Origin: Rhodopseudomonas boonkerdii
GTDB taxonomy: Bacteria; Pseudomonadota; Alphaproteobacteria; Rhizobiales; Xanthobacteraceae
Reading direction: 5' to 3'
Assembly: GCF_021184025.1 (NCBI RefSeq)
Contig: NZ_CP036537.1
Coordinates: forward strand, 3,472,001-3,536,000
Length of the DNA: 64,000 nucleotides
Shown here: positions 50,289-58,652 of the stretch, piece after piece
Layout: the number at the start of each line of letters is the position of its first letter
Position numbering within the stretch: the stretch's first letter is position 1
The notes under the pieces: generated by a model
What the model was told of the DNA's origin: nothing
Databases searched by the model: none
What the model saw: only the letters and a program-made list of their open reading frames with translations
Translations under genes and position numbers: made by a program

Positions 50289-51353
50289 TCAGAAAGTAAG
50301 CGCAACGTCGCGCGGCGCGAGATAGCGCGCGACGATCTCCGGCGTGACGCCGGCCAGATCGGGCGGCTGCCATTTCGGATTGCGATCCTTGTCGATGATC
50401 GCTGCACGCACACCCTCGACGAAATCGGCGCTGTCGAACACCTCAAGCGCCGCGAGATATTCGCGCGACAGGCATTCTTCGAGCGAGGACGATGTGCGCG
50501 CGAGACGCAGCAGTTTCAGCGTCACCTTCAGGCCGCGCGGCGACTTGTCGGCCATCGCCTTCAGCGTCGCCTGCGCGAATTCGGAACCGTCCTGCTCGAG
50601 TGCCGCGACGATCTCCTCGACGCTGTCATGGGCGAAAACGCGATCGATCAGCGCGCGCTGTACGGTGACAGGGCCGATCTGATCCGGAGCGGAAGAACTC
50701 TTGAGCTTGGCCATGACCGCAGCCGCGTCGGTGCCCGGTGCCAGCTTGGTCAGCGCTTCGCGCAGCGCGAACCAGCTCCTCGTATCGATCAACACGTCGG
50801 CCATCCGGGCGGCCAGCGCATCGGCGCCATTGGCATTCTGGCCAGTGAGGCCAAAGTAGGTGCCGAGCTCGCCCGGTGCGCGCGACAGCAGCCAGGTGCC
50901 GCCGACATCGGGAAAGAATCCGAGACTCACTTCAGGCATCGCCATCTTGGTCTTCTCGGTGACGATGCGATGGCTGGCGTGGCCGGCGAGACCGACGCCG
51001 CCGCCCATCACGAAGCCGTCCATATAAGCTACATACGGCTTCGGAAATTTCGCGATGCGCGCATTGAGGATGTACTCCTCGCGCCAGAAGATTTTGCCGA
51101 GATCACCTTTGACCTTCGCGCTCTCATAGAGGCCGCGAATGTCCCCCCCGGCACAGAGCCCGCGCTCGCCGGCACCTTCAAGAATGATAATGGCGACGGA
51201 TGGATCGGCCTCGAACGCATCAAGCGCTGCGACGATCTCGCGCGTCATCTCCAGCGTGAGCGCATTGAGTGCTTTCGGCCGGTTCAGTCGCACAATTCCG
51301 GCTGAACCTTCCTTGCGGGCGATCAGATCGCCCTCCGTCACGCCATCGCTCAT
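50289..51353 (-). CDS. 3-hydroxyisobutyryl-CoA hydrolase (enoyl-CoA hydratase superfamily)
   Basis: 354 residues, longer than true enoyl-CoA hydratases (about 260) and right for HIBYL-CoA hydrolase. 'GERGLCAGGDIRGLYESAKV' is the oxyanion-hole/active-site region, 'MDGFVMGGGVGLAGHASHRI' the second oxyanion motif, and 'EVSLGFFPDVGGTWLLSRAP' the catalytic Glu/Asp region. It releases free 3-hydroxyisobutyrate from valine-derived CoA. Its start overlaps the acyl-CoA dehydrogenase stop by 4 nt (ATGA), so the two are translationally coupled. Confidence 0.93.
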   Translation of the reverse strand: MSDGVTEGDLIARKEGSAGIVRLNRPKALNALTLEMTREIVAALDAFEADPSVAIIILEGAGERGLCAGGDIRGLYESAKVKGDLGKIFWREEYILNARIAKFPKPYVAYMDGFVMGGGVGLAGHASHRIVTEKTKMAMPEVSLGFFPDVGGTWLLSRAPGELGTYFGLTGQNANGADALAARMADVLIDTRSWFALREALTKLAPGTDAAAVMAKLKSSSAPDQIGPVTVQRALIDRVFAHDSVEEIVAALEQDGSEFAQATLKAMADKSPRGLKVTLKLLRLARTSSSLEECLSREYLAALEVFDSADFVEGVRAAIIDKDRNPKWQPPDLAGVTPEIVARYLAPRDVALTF

Positions 51354-52495
51354 CGTGCGCCCTCGATCAGTTTGCGCGACACGATCAGCCGCATGATTTC
51401 ATTGGTGCCTTCGAGAATCTGGTGCACGCGCAGATCACGTACGATTTTCTCGACGCCATATTCGGCAAGATAGCCGTAGCCGCCATGCAGCTGCAGCGCC
51501 TCATTGGCGACTTCGAAACCGATATCGGTGCCGAAGCGTTTTGCCATGGCGCAGAGCATCGAGGCATCGGCATCCTTGCGATCCAGCGCCGCGGCTGCGC
51601 GCCACAGGAAGGTGCGTGCGGCTTCCAGCTCGGTTGCCATGTCGGCTACACGGAATTGCAACGCCTGGAATTCGTCCAGCTGCTTGCCGAAAGCTTTTCG
51701 CTCTTTCATGTAGGCCAGCGACTTGTCGAGCGCCGACTGCGCGCCACCGAGCGAGCACGCCGCGATATTGAGACGGCCGCCATCGAGCCCGGCCATGGCG
51801 ATCTTGAAGCCGATGCCCTCGGTGCCCAACCGGTTTGCGACAGGTACGCGGGCATTCTCAAAAATCACAGCGCGGGTTGGCTGCGCATTCCAGCCCATCT
51901 TGCGCTCGTTCGCACCGAAGGAGAGTCCCGGCGTATCCTTGTCGACAACCAGCGTCGAGACGCCGCCAGCGCCCTCGCCGCCCGTACGCACCATGACGAC
52001 ATAGAGGTCGGTGTCACCAGCGCCGGAAATGAACTGCTTCTGGCCGTTCAGCACATAGTGGTCGCCATCGAGCACGGCCTTGGTGCGCAGCGCCGCCGCA
52101 TCGGAACCCGAGCCCGGCTCGGTCAGGCAATAGCTAGCCAGCAGCTCCATGGAGCAAAGACGCGGCAACCACTTCTGGCGCTGCGCTTCGCTGCCGTAGC
52201 TATCGATCATCCACGACGCCATGTTGTGGATCGAGATGAACGCGGATGTGGTCGGACACGCCGTTGCCAGCGCCTCGAAGATCAGCGCCGCATCGAAGCG
52301 CGTCATGGCGGAGCCGCCGACATCGTCGCGGATATAGATGCCGCCCATGCCGAGCTCTGCGGCGGCGCGCATCACGTCCTTCGGGAAATGCTTGTCCTCG
52401 TCCCATTTCAGGGCGAAAGGCGCGATCTTTTCGGCGGCGAATGCGCGCGCCATGTCGCGGACAGCGGTTTGTTCCTCATCGAGAGCGAATTGCAT
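51350..52495 (-). CDS. Isobutyryl-CoA dehydrogenase (acyl-CoA dehydrogenase family)
   Basis: 381 residues from the ATG at 52495 (AAGG at the right distance). FAD-dependent acyl-CoA dehydrogenase signatures 'ASYCLTEPGSGSDAAALRTK', 'FISGAGDTDLYVVM' and the C-terminal 'QLHGGYGYLAEYGVEKIVRD' followed by 'QILEGTNEIMRLIVSR' are complete. The catalytic glutamate lies in the last motif (E in 'LEGTNE'-adjacent region). Assignment to isobutyryl-CoA rests on its position between mmsA and the HIBYL-CoA hydrolase gene. Electrons go to ETF; soluble homotetramer expected. Confidence 0.9.
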   Translation of the reverse strand: MQFALDEEQTAVRDMARAFAAEKIAPFALKWDEDKHFPKDVMRAAAELGMGGIYIRDDVGGSAMTRFDAALIFEALATACPTTSAFISIHNMASWMIDSYGSEAQRQKWLPRLCSMELLASYCLTEPGSGSDAAALRTKAVLDGDHYVLNGQKQFISGAGDTDLYVVMVRTGGEGAGGVSTLVVDKDTPGLSFGANERKMGWNAQPTRAVIFENARVPVANRLGTEGIGFKIAMAGLDGGRLNIAACSLGGAQSALDKSLAYMKERKAFGKQLDEFQALQFRVADMATELEAARTFLWRAAAALDRKDADASMLCAMAKRFGTDIGFEVANEALQLHGGYGYLAEYGVEKIVRDLRVHQILEGTNEIMRLIVSRKLIEGAR

Positions 52496-52575
52496 GACGC
52501 CCTTCTTTGTTGATTGCGGATCAAAAAGCAAACGGCCCGGCGCATCGAGGATGCTGCCGGGCCGCTTTCATCGTC

Positions 52576-54072
52576 TTACTTCATCAGCGGGATGGAGAAT
52601 TCCGCCCCTTCCTTAACCCCCGACGGCCAGCGCGAGGTGACCGTCTTGGTCTTGGTGTAGAAGCGGACCGAGTCCGGACCATGCTGGTTGAGATCGCCGA
52701 ATCCCGACTTCTTCCAGCCACCGAAGGTGTAATAGGCGATCGGCACCGGGATCGGCACGTTGATGCCGACCATGCCGACATTGACGCGGGCCGCGAAATC
52801 GCGCGCGGCATCGCCGTCGCGGGTGAAGATGGCGACGCCGTTGCCGTAATCGTGATCCGACGGCAGCGCCAGCGCTTCCTCATAGTCATGCGCACGGACG
52901 ACGGACAGCACCGGGCCGAAGATCTCTTCCTTGTAGATGCGCATGTCCTTGGTGACGTTGTCGAACAGACAGCCACCCATATAGAAGCCCTTCTCGTAGC
53001 CCTGCATCTTGAAGCCGCGGCCGTCGACAGCGAGGGTCGCGCCTTCCTTGACGCCGATATCCACGTAATTCCTGACGCGCTCGACGGCCTCCGCGGTCAC
53101 CAGCGGACCGAAATCGGCGGACGGATCGACCGACGTGCCGATCTTGAGCGCTTCGACGCGCGGGATCAGCTTTTCCATCAGGCGATCGGCGGTGGCCTTG
53201 CCCACCGGTACGGCGACCGAAACGGCCATGCAGCGTTCGCCGGCCGAGCCGTAGCCGGCACCGATCAGCGCGTCGACGGCCTGATCCATGTCGGCATCGG
53301 GCATGATCAGCGCGTGATTCTTGGCGCCGCCAAAACACTGGCAGCGCTTACCGGTCTGCGCGGCCCTGGTATAGATATATTCGGCGATCGAGGTCGAACC
53401 GACGAAGCCGATGGCCTTGATGTCCTCGTCGTCGAGGATCGCATCCACCGATTCCTTGTCACCATTGACGACATTGAGAATGCCCGGCGGCAGGCCAGCT
53501 TCGATCATCAGTTCCGCCAGCATCATCGGCACGCCCGGATCGCGCTCCGACGGTTTGAGGATGAAGGCATTGCCGCAGGCAATGGCCGGGGCGAACTTCC
53601 ACATCGGGATCATGGCCGGGAAGTTGAACGGCGTGATACCGGCGACGACGCCGAGCGGCTGACGCATCGAATAGATGTCGATATTCGGGCCAGCGCCTTC
53701 GGTGTATTCGCCCTTCATGAGGTGCGGGATGCCGCAGGCGAATTCAACCACTTCGAGGCCGCGCTGGATGTCGCCCTTGGCGTCCGGCACTGTCTTGCCA
53801 TGTTCGCGCGCGAGGCGGTCAGCGAGCTTGTCGTAATCGCGCTGGGCGAGTTCGAGGAACTTCATCATCACGCGCGCACGGCGCTGCGGATTGGTGTTGG
53901 CCCAGGCGACCTGCGCGGCCTTGGAATTCTCGACGGCGGCGCGGAGTTCGGCCTTGGAGGCCAGTGCGACCTTGGCCTGCACTTCGCCGGTCATCGGCTC
54001 GAAAACATCGGCGAAACGCCCCGATGTGCCGGCGACTTCCTTGCCGCCGATGAAATGTCCGATCGTCTTCAT
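52576..54072 (-). CDS. mmsA: Methylmalonate-semialdehyde dehydrogenase (CoA-acylating)
   Basis: 498 residues, exactly the family size. GGAGG lies 5 nt before the ATG at 54072. 'TIGHFIGGKEVAGTSGRFAD' is the usual start, 'VAGITPFNFPAMIPMWKFAP' the coenzyme region, and 'GAGYGSAGERCMAVSVAVPV' holds the catalytic cysteine. The motif 'GKRCQCFGGAKNHALIMPDA' carries two cysteines where many relatives have V-Q-A, a mild oddity. It converts methylmalonate semialdehyde to propionyl-CoA, the end of valine breakdown. First gene of the operon. Confidence 0.95.
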   Translation of the reverse strand: MKTIGHFIGGKEVAGTSGRFADVFEPMTGEVQAKVALASKAELRAAVENSKAAQVAWANTNPQRRARVMMKFLELAQRDYDKLADRLAREHGKTVPDAKGDIQRGLEVVEFACGIPHLMKGEYTEGAGPNIDIYSMRQPLGVVAGITPFNFPAMIPMWKFAPAIACGNAFILKPSERDPGVPMMLAELMIEAGLPPGILNVVNGDKESVDAILDDEDIKAIGFVGSTSIAEYIYTRAAQTGKRCQCFGGAKNHALIMPDADMDQAVDALIGAGYGSAGERCMAVSVAVPVGKATADRLMEKLIPRVEALKIGTSVDPSADFGPLVTAEAVERVRNYVDIGVKEGATLAVDGRGFKMQGYEKGFYMGGCLFDNVTKDMRIYKEEIFGPVLSVVRAHDYEEALALPSDHDYGNGVAIFTRDGDAARDFAARVNVGMVGINVPIPVPIAYYTFGGWKKSGFGDLNQHGPDSVRFYTKTKTVTSRWPSGVKEGAEFSIPLMK

Positions 54073-54144
54073 GCGTTCCTCCAAAGGGAGCCAATTTGGA
54101 GGCGATGTTGAGCAGGGTTTTCCAGCTTTGAAAAGGCCTCGAAT

Positions 54145-54201
54145 GCGCAACGGTTTTGCGAAAATGCAAGCCGCTGACCGGTGGATTGGGCCGGCTTGCA
54201 T
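54145..54201. promoter_or_regulatory. Candidate control region of the mmsA operon
   Basis: Two dyads lie 70-130 bp before the mmsA start. CGCAA-CGGTT-TTGCG (54145-54159), and ATGCAAGCCG (54163-54172) with CGGCTTGCAT (54192-54201), a 10-bp perfect pair with 19-bp spacer. No regulator gene adjoins mmsA on this side except the TetR gene at 54401. Confidence 0.4.
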
Positions 54202-54257
54202 CACGACAAATGTCGCTGCCGCGACAATGTGTCAGGGACGCCGCGAGCAGCGTGTTG

Positions 54258-54370
54258 CCATCCTTCGAGACGCGGCCGAAGACGGCCGCTCCTCTGGATG
54301 AGGGAAGAGTATGGCGCCGCAGAAGACCTTCATGGTGAGGAGCCCGCGTAGCGGGCGTCTCGAACCATGG
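54258..54370. repeat. Intergenic palindromic repeat, 'CCCTCATCCTGAGGAGC' family, rearranged
   Basis: Contains CCATCCTTCGAGACGCGGCC, CTCCTCTGGATGAGGG, CTTCATGGTGAGGAGCCCGC and GGGCGTCTCGAACCATGG. The modules are those of the other copies, but each half is inverted so that the arm ends now face inward. Lies between the mmsA promoter region and the 3' end of the TetR gene. Confidence 0.8.
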
Positions 54371-54400
54371 AGGCCCCGCACCTTCCCATCGCCGTAAACT

Positions 54401-55027
54401 TTAGCCCTTTTTTGGAGCCTTTTTCGCAACTGCACGCTTCGCGGCCGGTTGCGCCCCGGCGCGCTGCAACACGGCATCGCGCCCGACCTCGAGATACTCG
54501 TCTGACACCTCGCCGGCCCCGGCAATACGCGACATCAGGATGCTGCCCATCATCGTGGCGAGCGCGGCGATCGCCTGTTTGCGCGCCGTCGTGGGATCGC
54601 CGGAATACTGCTCCGCCATCATGTCGATCAGGTCGTCGAGCTTGGCAGCAAACGCCCGCCGCGTCTTCGGGCTCTCGCGCGCGATCTCGGCGCCAAGTGC
54701 CGGCATGGCGCAGCCATGCCCGGGATTGTCGCGATGCTGCGGCGAGAGATAGGTGTCGACGAGATGCGCCAACCGCTCCTCCGGCGGCAGCTCTGTAATC
54801 TGCTGCCGCCGGCGTGCGATGGAGCGGTCCATGGCGTAATCGAACGCCTCGATCACCAGCGCCTCGCGCGAGTCGAAATGCGCGTAGAAGCCGCCATGGG
54901 TCAGGCCCGCCTCTTTCATCAGATCGGCAACGCCAATGCCATGCGCGCCACGCTCGCGCAGCCGCACCGAGGCCTTCTTGACGATGCGGGCATGCGTCTC
55001 GGCCTTGTGTTCTTTGGAGTAGCGCAT
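54401..55027 (-). CDS. TetR-family regulator, probable controller of the hydratase/thiolase genes
   Basis: 208 residues from the ATG at 55027 ('MRYSKEHKAETHARIVKKAS'). The helix-turn-helix 'VADLMKEAGLTHGGFYAHFD' belongs to the TetR branch common in fatty-acid and aromatic catabolism, and 'GHGCAMPALGAEIARES' in the C-terminal domain is typical of that branch. A Lys-rich tail 'AAKRAVAKKAPKKG' ends the protein. It is divergent from the enoyl-CoA hydratase gene, and its own promoter carries the ATGAT-N4-ATCAT dyad that also precedes the thiolase gene. Confidence 0.9.
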   Translation of the reverse strand: MRYSKEHKAETHARIVKKASVRLRERGAHGIGVADLMKEAGLTHGGFYAHFDSREALVIEAFDYAMDRSIARRRQQITELPPEERLAHLVDTYLSPQHRDNPGHGCAMPALGAEIARESPKTRRAFAAKLDDLIDMMAEQYSGDPTTARKQAIAALATMMGSILMSRIAGAGEVSDEYLEVGRDAVLQRAGAQPAAKRAVAKKAPKKG

Positions 55028-55050
55028 CGAAATCCATTCCGCCGAAAAAG

Positions 55051-55064
55051 ATGATGGCAATCAT
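55051..55064. promoter_or_regulatory. TetR operator candidate, copy 1
   Basis: ATGATGGCAATCAT: perfect 5-bp arms ATGAT/ATCAT with a 4-bp spacer, 24 bp upstream of the TetR start codon and on the way to the divergent hydratase gene. The same element with spacer GACT occurs at 56023-56036. Confidence 0.7.
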
Positions 55065-55190
55065 ACTAATAGCTCTGCGCGGCGCGCGCAACGCATCCCG
55101 CCGGAGGCGCTTGACTTTGCCCCGCCCCGCCACAGAACCTGTATGACCGAGACCGGCGATCAGCACCGGCATACCAGGCGAGAAACACCC

Positions 55191-55961
55191 ATGCATATGC
55201 TCAATCCGCATTGCGGCATCGACCGCGACTCCCGAGGCGTCGTTCGGCTGACGATCTGCAACGCGGGATCGCTCAACATTCTCAACACCACAGTGATCAA
55301 TCACGTCCGGGAAGGGATCGAATCCCTCGCCGCGGACCGCGACATTCGCGTGCTGATCGTCGCAGGACAGAGCGAGAAGAGCATGATCGGCGGCGCGGAC
55401 ATCAAGGAGATGGTGACGCTGGATCAGCGTTCGGCGGAAACCTTCATCTCCGGCCTGCGCGCACTCTGCGATGCGCCACGGCACTTCCCGGCCCCGGTCA
55501 TCGCCCGCATTCCCGGCTGGAGCCTCGGGGGTGGGCTGGAATTCGCCGCCGCCTGCGATTTTCGCGTAGCCGCGCACGATGCAAAATTCGCCATGCCGGA
55601 GGTCAAGGTCGGTATTCCCTCGGTGATCCAGGCGGCGCTGCTGCCGCGACTGATTGGCTGGGGACGTGCACGCTGGCTGATCATGACGGCCGCCACCATC
55701 GATGCGCCAACGGCGCTGAGCTGGGGTCTCGTCGATGCCGTGGCAGCCGAGGGCGCGCTCGACGCGGAAGTGGAAAAGCTCGTCGAAGCGCTGCTGGACT
55801 GCGCCCCGGAAGCGCTGCGGTCGCAAAAAGCGATGCTGCGCCAGTGGGAAGAGCTCCCGTTGAAAGAATCCATGGACCTCAGCGTCGGCGTGTTCGGCGA
55901 TGCCTATCTGACCGGCGAACCGCAGCGCCTGATGGCAGGCTTCGTCAATCGCAAACGATAG
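55191..55961 (+). CDS. Enoyl-CoA hydratase/isomerase-family protein
   Basis: 256 residues from the ATG at 55191; an in-frame ATG at 55143 adds 16 residues of no family character. 'GGADIKEMVTLDQRSAETFI' is the first oxyanion region, and 'ARIPGWSLGGGLEFAAACDF' the second with 'DFRVAAHDAKFAMPEVKVGI', in which the proximal Glu is present. The distal catalytic glutamate of canonical hydratases is less clear, so a related activity (isomerase, hydrolase) is possible. Divergent from the TetR gene; the thiolase follows after 104 nt. Confidence 0.9.
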   Translation: MHMLNPHCGIDRDSRGVVRLTICNAGSLNILNTTVINHVREGIESLAADRDIRVLIVAGQSEKSMIGGADIKEMVTLDQRSAETFISGLRALCDAPRHFPAPVIARIPGWSLGGGLEFAAACDFRVAAHDAKFAMPEVKVGIPSVIQAALLPRLIGWGRARWLIMTAATIDAPTALSWGLVDAVAAEGALDAEVEKLVEALLDCAPEALRSQKAMLRQWEELPLKESMDLSVGVFGDAYLTGEPQRLMAGFVNRKR

Positions 55962-56022
55962 GTCAAACGGCTTATACGGCAAATCAGGCGGTGCGCCCGT
56001 TGTAATTTGCGCAATGCATCAT

Positions 56023-56036
56023 ATGATGACTATCAT
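56023..56036. promoter_or_regulatory. TetR operator candidate, copy 2
   Basis: ATGATGACTATCAT shares arms and central G-C positions with the copy at 55051-55064. It overlaps a 12-bp palindrome CATCATATGATG (56017-56028) and lies 30 bp before the thiolase start codon, a good repressor position. Confidence 0.7.
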
Positions 56037-56065
56037 CTCAAATGATCCTTTCGAGGAGCACCGCC

Positions 56066-57262
56066 ATGTCCGCCGTTTCCGACCCCGTCGCCATTCTCTC
56101 GGCAATTCGCACACCGCTCGGCCGCTTCCAGGGCGAACTGTCCGCATTCAGCGGGCACAAACTCGGCAGCCATGTCATCAGGAACGCCGTCGAGCGGATT
56201 GGCCTCGCCCCGGAACGCGTCGACGAAGTCTTCATGGGCTGCGTTTTGCCGGCCGGCCAGGGACAGGCACCGGCCCGGCAGGCTGCGCGCGGCGCGAAAC
56301 TTCCGGATGCGACTGGTGCCACCACCATCAACAAGGTCTGCGGATCGGGCATGAAGGCCACCATGCTCGGGCACGATATCATCGGTGCCGACTCCGCCGA
56401 AATCGTCGTGACGGGCGGCATGGAGAGCATGACCAATGCCCCCTACCTGCTGCAGAAGGCGCGCGGCGGTTACCGCGTCGGGCACGACCGCATCATCGAC
56501 CATATGCTGATGGACGGCCTCGAGGACGCCTACGAGGTCGGCCGCTCGATGGGCGATTTCGGCGAAGCCACCGCTGAAGCCTATCAATTCACCCGGGCCG
56601 ACCAGGATGCCTATGCCATCGAAACACTGACCCGCGCGCGCAAGGCGGTGGAGAGCGGCGCCTTTGCCGCGGAAATCGCGCCGCTGTCCGTCATCGACAA
56701 GGCGGGACAGCGAGAAATCGCCAACGATGAACACCCGCTGAAGGTCGATCCCGCCAAGATCCCGAGCCTCAAACCCGCATTCCGCAGCAACGGCACGATT
56801 ACACCCGCGGCATCCTCTGCGAATGCGGATGGCGCTGCGGCTCTCGTTCTCGCGCGCCAATCGCTGGCGGACCGCGACGGCCTTCCCGTGCGCGCCCTCA
56901 TCCGCGGCCATGCCACCCACAGCCAGGAGCCACAGTGGTTTACCACGGCTCCCATTCCGGCGATCCGTAAACTGCTCGACAAGGTCGGCTGGTCGGTCGG
57001 TGACGTCGATCTGTTCGAGATCAACGAAGCGTTCGCCGTCGTGCCGATGGCGGCACAGCGCGATCTCGGCATCCCGCGCGACCGGCTCAATATCAATGGC
57101 GGCGCCTGCGCACTCGGCCATCCGATCGGCGCGACGGGCGCCCGGCTGATCGTCACACTGCTGCATGCCCTTGAAGCTCAGGGTTTAAAACGCGGGGTCG
57201 CCGCGCTTTGTATCGGCGGCGGCGAGGCAACCGCCATCGCCCTTGAACGCCTCGCGAACTGA
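56066..57262 (+). CDS. Acetyl-CoA acyltransferase (thiolase)
   Basis: 398 residues from the ATG at 56066, with GAGGAG 7 nt upstream. The catalytic set is complete: C92 ('TTINKVCGSGMKATM'), H352 ('GGACALGHPIGATGARL') and C382 ('AALCIGGGEATAIAL'). The sequence is of the AtoB/PhaA acetoacetyl-CoA group ('GRFQGELSAFSGHKLGSHVI'), so it could act in synthesis or cleavage of acetoacetyl-CoA or 3-ketoacyl-CoA. Under the ATGAT-N4-ATCAT dyad. First gene of a likely three-gene unit with the MFS carrier and FabF-like synthase. Confidence 0.94.
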   Translation: MSAVSDPVAILSAIRTPLGRFQGELSAFSGHKLGSHVIRNAVERIGLAPERVDEVFMGCVLPAGQGQAPARQAARGAKLPDATGATTINKVCGSGMKATMLGHDIIGADSAEIVVTGGMESMTNAPYLLQKARGGYRVGHDRIIDHMLMDGLEDAYEVGRSMGDFGEATAEAYQFTRADQDAYAIETLTRARKAVESGAFAAEIAPLSVIDKAGQREIANDEHPLKVDPAKIPSLKPAFRSNGTITPAASSANADGAAALVLARQSLADRDGLPVRALIRGHATHSQEPQWFTTAPIPAIRKLLDKVGWSVGDVDLFEINEAFAVVPMAAQRDLGIPRDRLNINGGACALGHPIGATGARLIVTLLHALEAQGLKRGVAALCIGGGEATAIALERLAN

Positions 57263-57317
57263 CCACAGCTTCAGAAACCGGGGCGCGAAGTGCATGCAGG
57301 CCCCCAAGGGTATAGCG

Positions 57318-58604
57318 ATGATCTCCGGATGGCTTTCGACAGCGCTCGCGCGCCGCAACATTCACTATGGCTGGGCGATGATCGCCGTGACCTTCGTCAC
57401 GGCCCTCGTGAGCGCGGCGGCAGTCGGCGCACCCGGGGTGTTCATCGTGCCGCTGCAAAAGGAATTCGGCTGGAGCACCGCCGAGATTTCCTCGGCGATG
57501 TCGATACGCTTCGTGCTGTTCGGCCTGATGGCACCGTTCGCCGCCGCGCTGATGAACCGGTATGGGCTGCGCAACGTCACGCTAACGGCGCTTGTGATCG
57601 TTGTCGCCAGCCTAGTTTTGTCGCTCGGCATGACGCAGCTCTGGCAGCTGGTGGCCCTGTGGGGTTTTGCGGTCGGCGTCGGCACCGGTATGACCGCCCT
57701 CGTGCTCGGCGCCACCGTAGCCTCACGCTGGTTCAAGGAGCGGCGCGGCCTCGTGATCGGCATTCTCACCGCCAGCGCCGCCACCGGCCAACTGATCTTC
57801 CTACCGATCCTTGCCAGCATCACTGCTCAGGCCGGCTGGCGCTGGGCGCTCGCTCTGATGTGCGCGATGCTGGTAGTGGCCGCACTCGGCGTCTTGCTGG
57901 TGATGCGCGATCGGCCGAGCGATCTCGATCTGCGCCCGTTCGGAGACACCGGCACCGATCCGTTGCCGGCGCCTCCTCCGACCAACACACCGATCATGAC
58001 TGCCGCACTTGGCGCCCTGCGCGATGCCGCACGGACAAAGGTGTTCTGGATCCTGTTCGCGACATTCTTCATCTGCGGCGCCAGCACCAATGGCCTCGTG
58101 CAGGTGCACCTGATTCCGATGTGCCTCGACTTCGGCATCCCCGAAGTGCAAGCCGCAGGCCTCCTCGCCGCCATGGGCATCTTCGATTTCATCGGCACCA
58201 TCGCGTCGGGCTGGTTGTCCGACCGCTATGACAACCGCTATCTGCTGTTCTGGTATTACGGCCTGCGCGGCCTGTCGCTGCTGGCGCTGCCCTTCACGGA
58301 CTTCACCTTCTACGGCCTGTCACTGTTCGCGCTGTTCTACGGCCTCGACTGGATCGCCACGGTGCCCCCGACTGTACGGCTGACGGCCGCACGGTTCGGT
58401 GCCGAGCGTGCAGGCCTCGTGTTCGGTTGGATTTTTGCCGGCCATCAACTCGGCGCAGCAACCGCCGCTTTCGGCGCCGGTCTCTCGCGCACGATGCTGC
58501 TGAGCTACCTGCCAGCCTTCTTCGCGGCCGGCGCACTGTGCATCATCGCTGCTGTGATCGTGCTGGCGATCGCGAAGGAGAAGAAGTTGGCGGCGGTCAG
58601 CTGA
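57318..58604 (+). CDS. MFS transporter, oxalate/formate-antiporter-like (MCT-type) family
   Basis: 428 residues from the ATG at 57318 ('MISGWLSTALARRNIHYGW'); an ATG at 57294 is an alternative. Twelve hydrophobic helices are visible. 'VFIVPLQKEFGWSTAEISSA' and 'GVGTGMTALVLGATVASRWF' followed by 'KERRGLVIGILTASAATGQL' are typical of the OFA/monocarboxylate-type MFS group that moves carboxylates. The neighbours, a thiolase and a ketosynthase-like enzyme, suggest an organic-acid substrate. The gap to the thiolase stop is 55 nt and to the next gene 48 nt. Confidence 0.9.
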   Translation: MISGWLSTALARRNIHYGWAMIAVTFVTALVSAAAVGAPGVFIVPLQKEFGWSTAEISSAMSIRFVLFGLMAPFAAALMNRYGLRNVTLTALVIVVASLVLSLGMTQLWQLVALWGFAVGVGTGMTALVLGATVASRWFKERRGLVIGILTASAATGQLIFLPILASITAQAGWRWALALMCAMLVVAALGVLLVMRDRPSDLDLRPFGDTGTDPLPAPPPTNTPIMTAALGALRDAARTKVFWILFATFFICGASTNGLVQVHLIPMCLDFGIPEVQAAGLLAAMGIFDFIGTIASGWLSDRYDNRYLLFWYYGLRGLSLLALPFTDFTFYGLSLFALFYGLDWIATVPPTVRLTAARFGAERAGLVFGWIFAGHQLGAATAAFGAGLSRTMLLSYLPAFFAAGALCIIAAVIVLAIAKEKKLAAVS

Positions 58605-58652
58605 TCACACCACGGCTTACGTCTCAAACTTGCCTGCAGATAGGAATTCAAC

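Noticed and set aside
52507..54111. Long open frame (534 codons) opposite mmsA
   Set aside because: Arg/Asp/His-rich shadow of a highly conserved gene on the other strand, with no domain.
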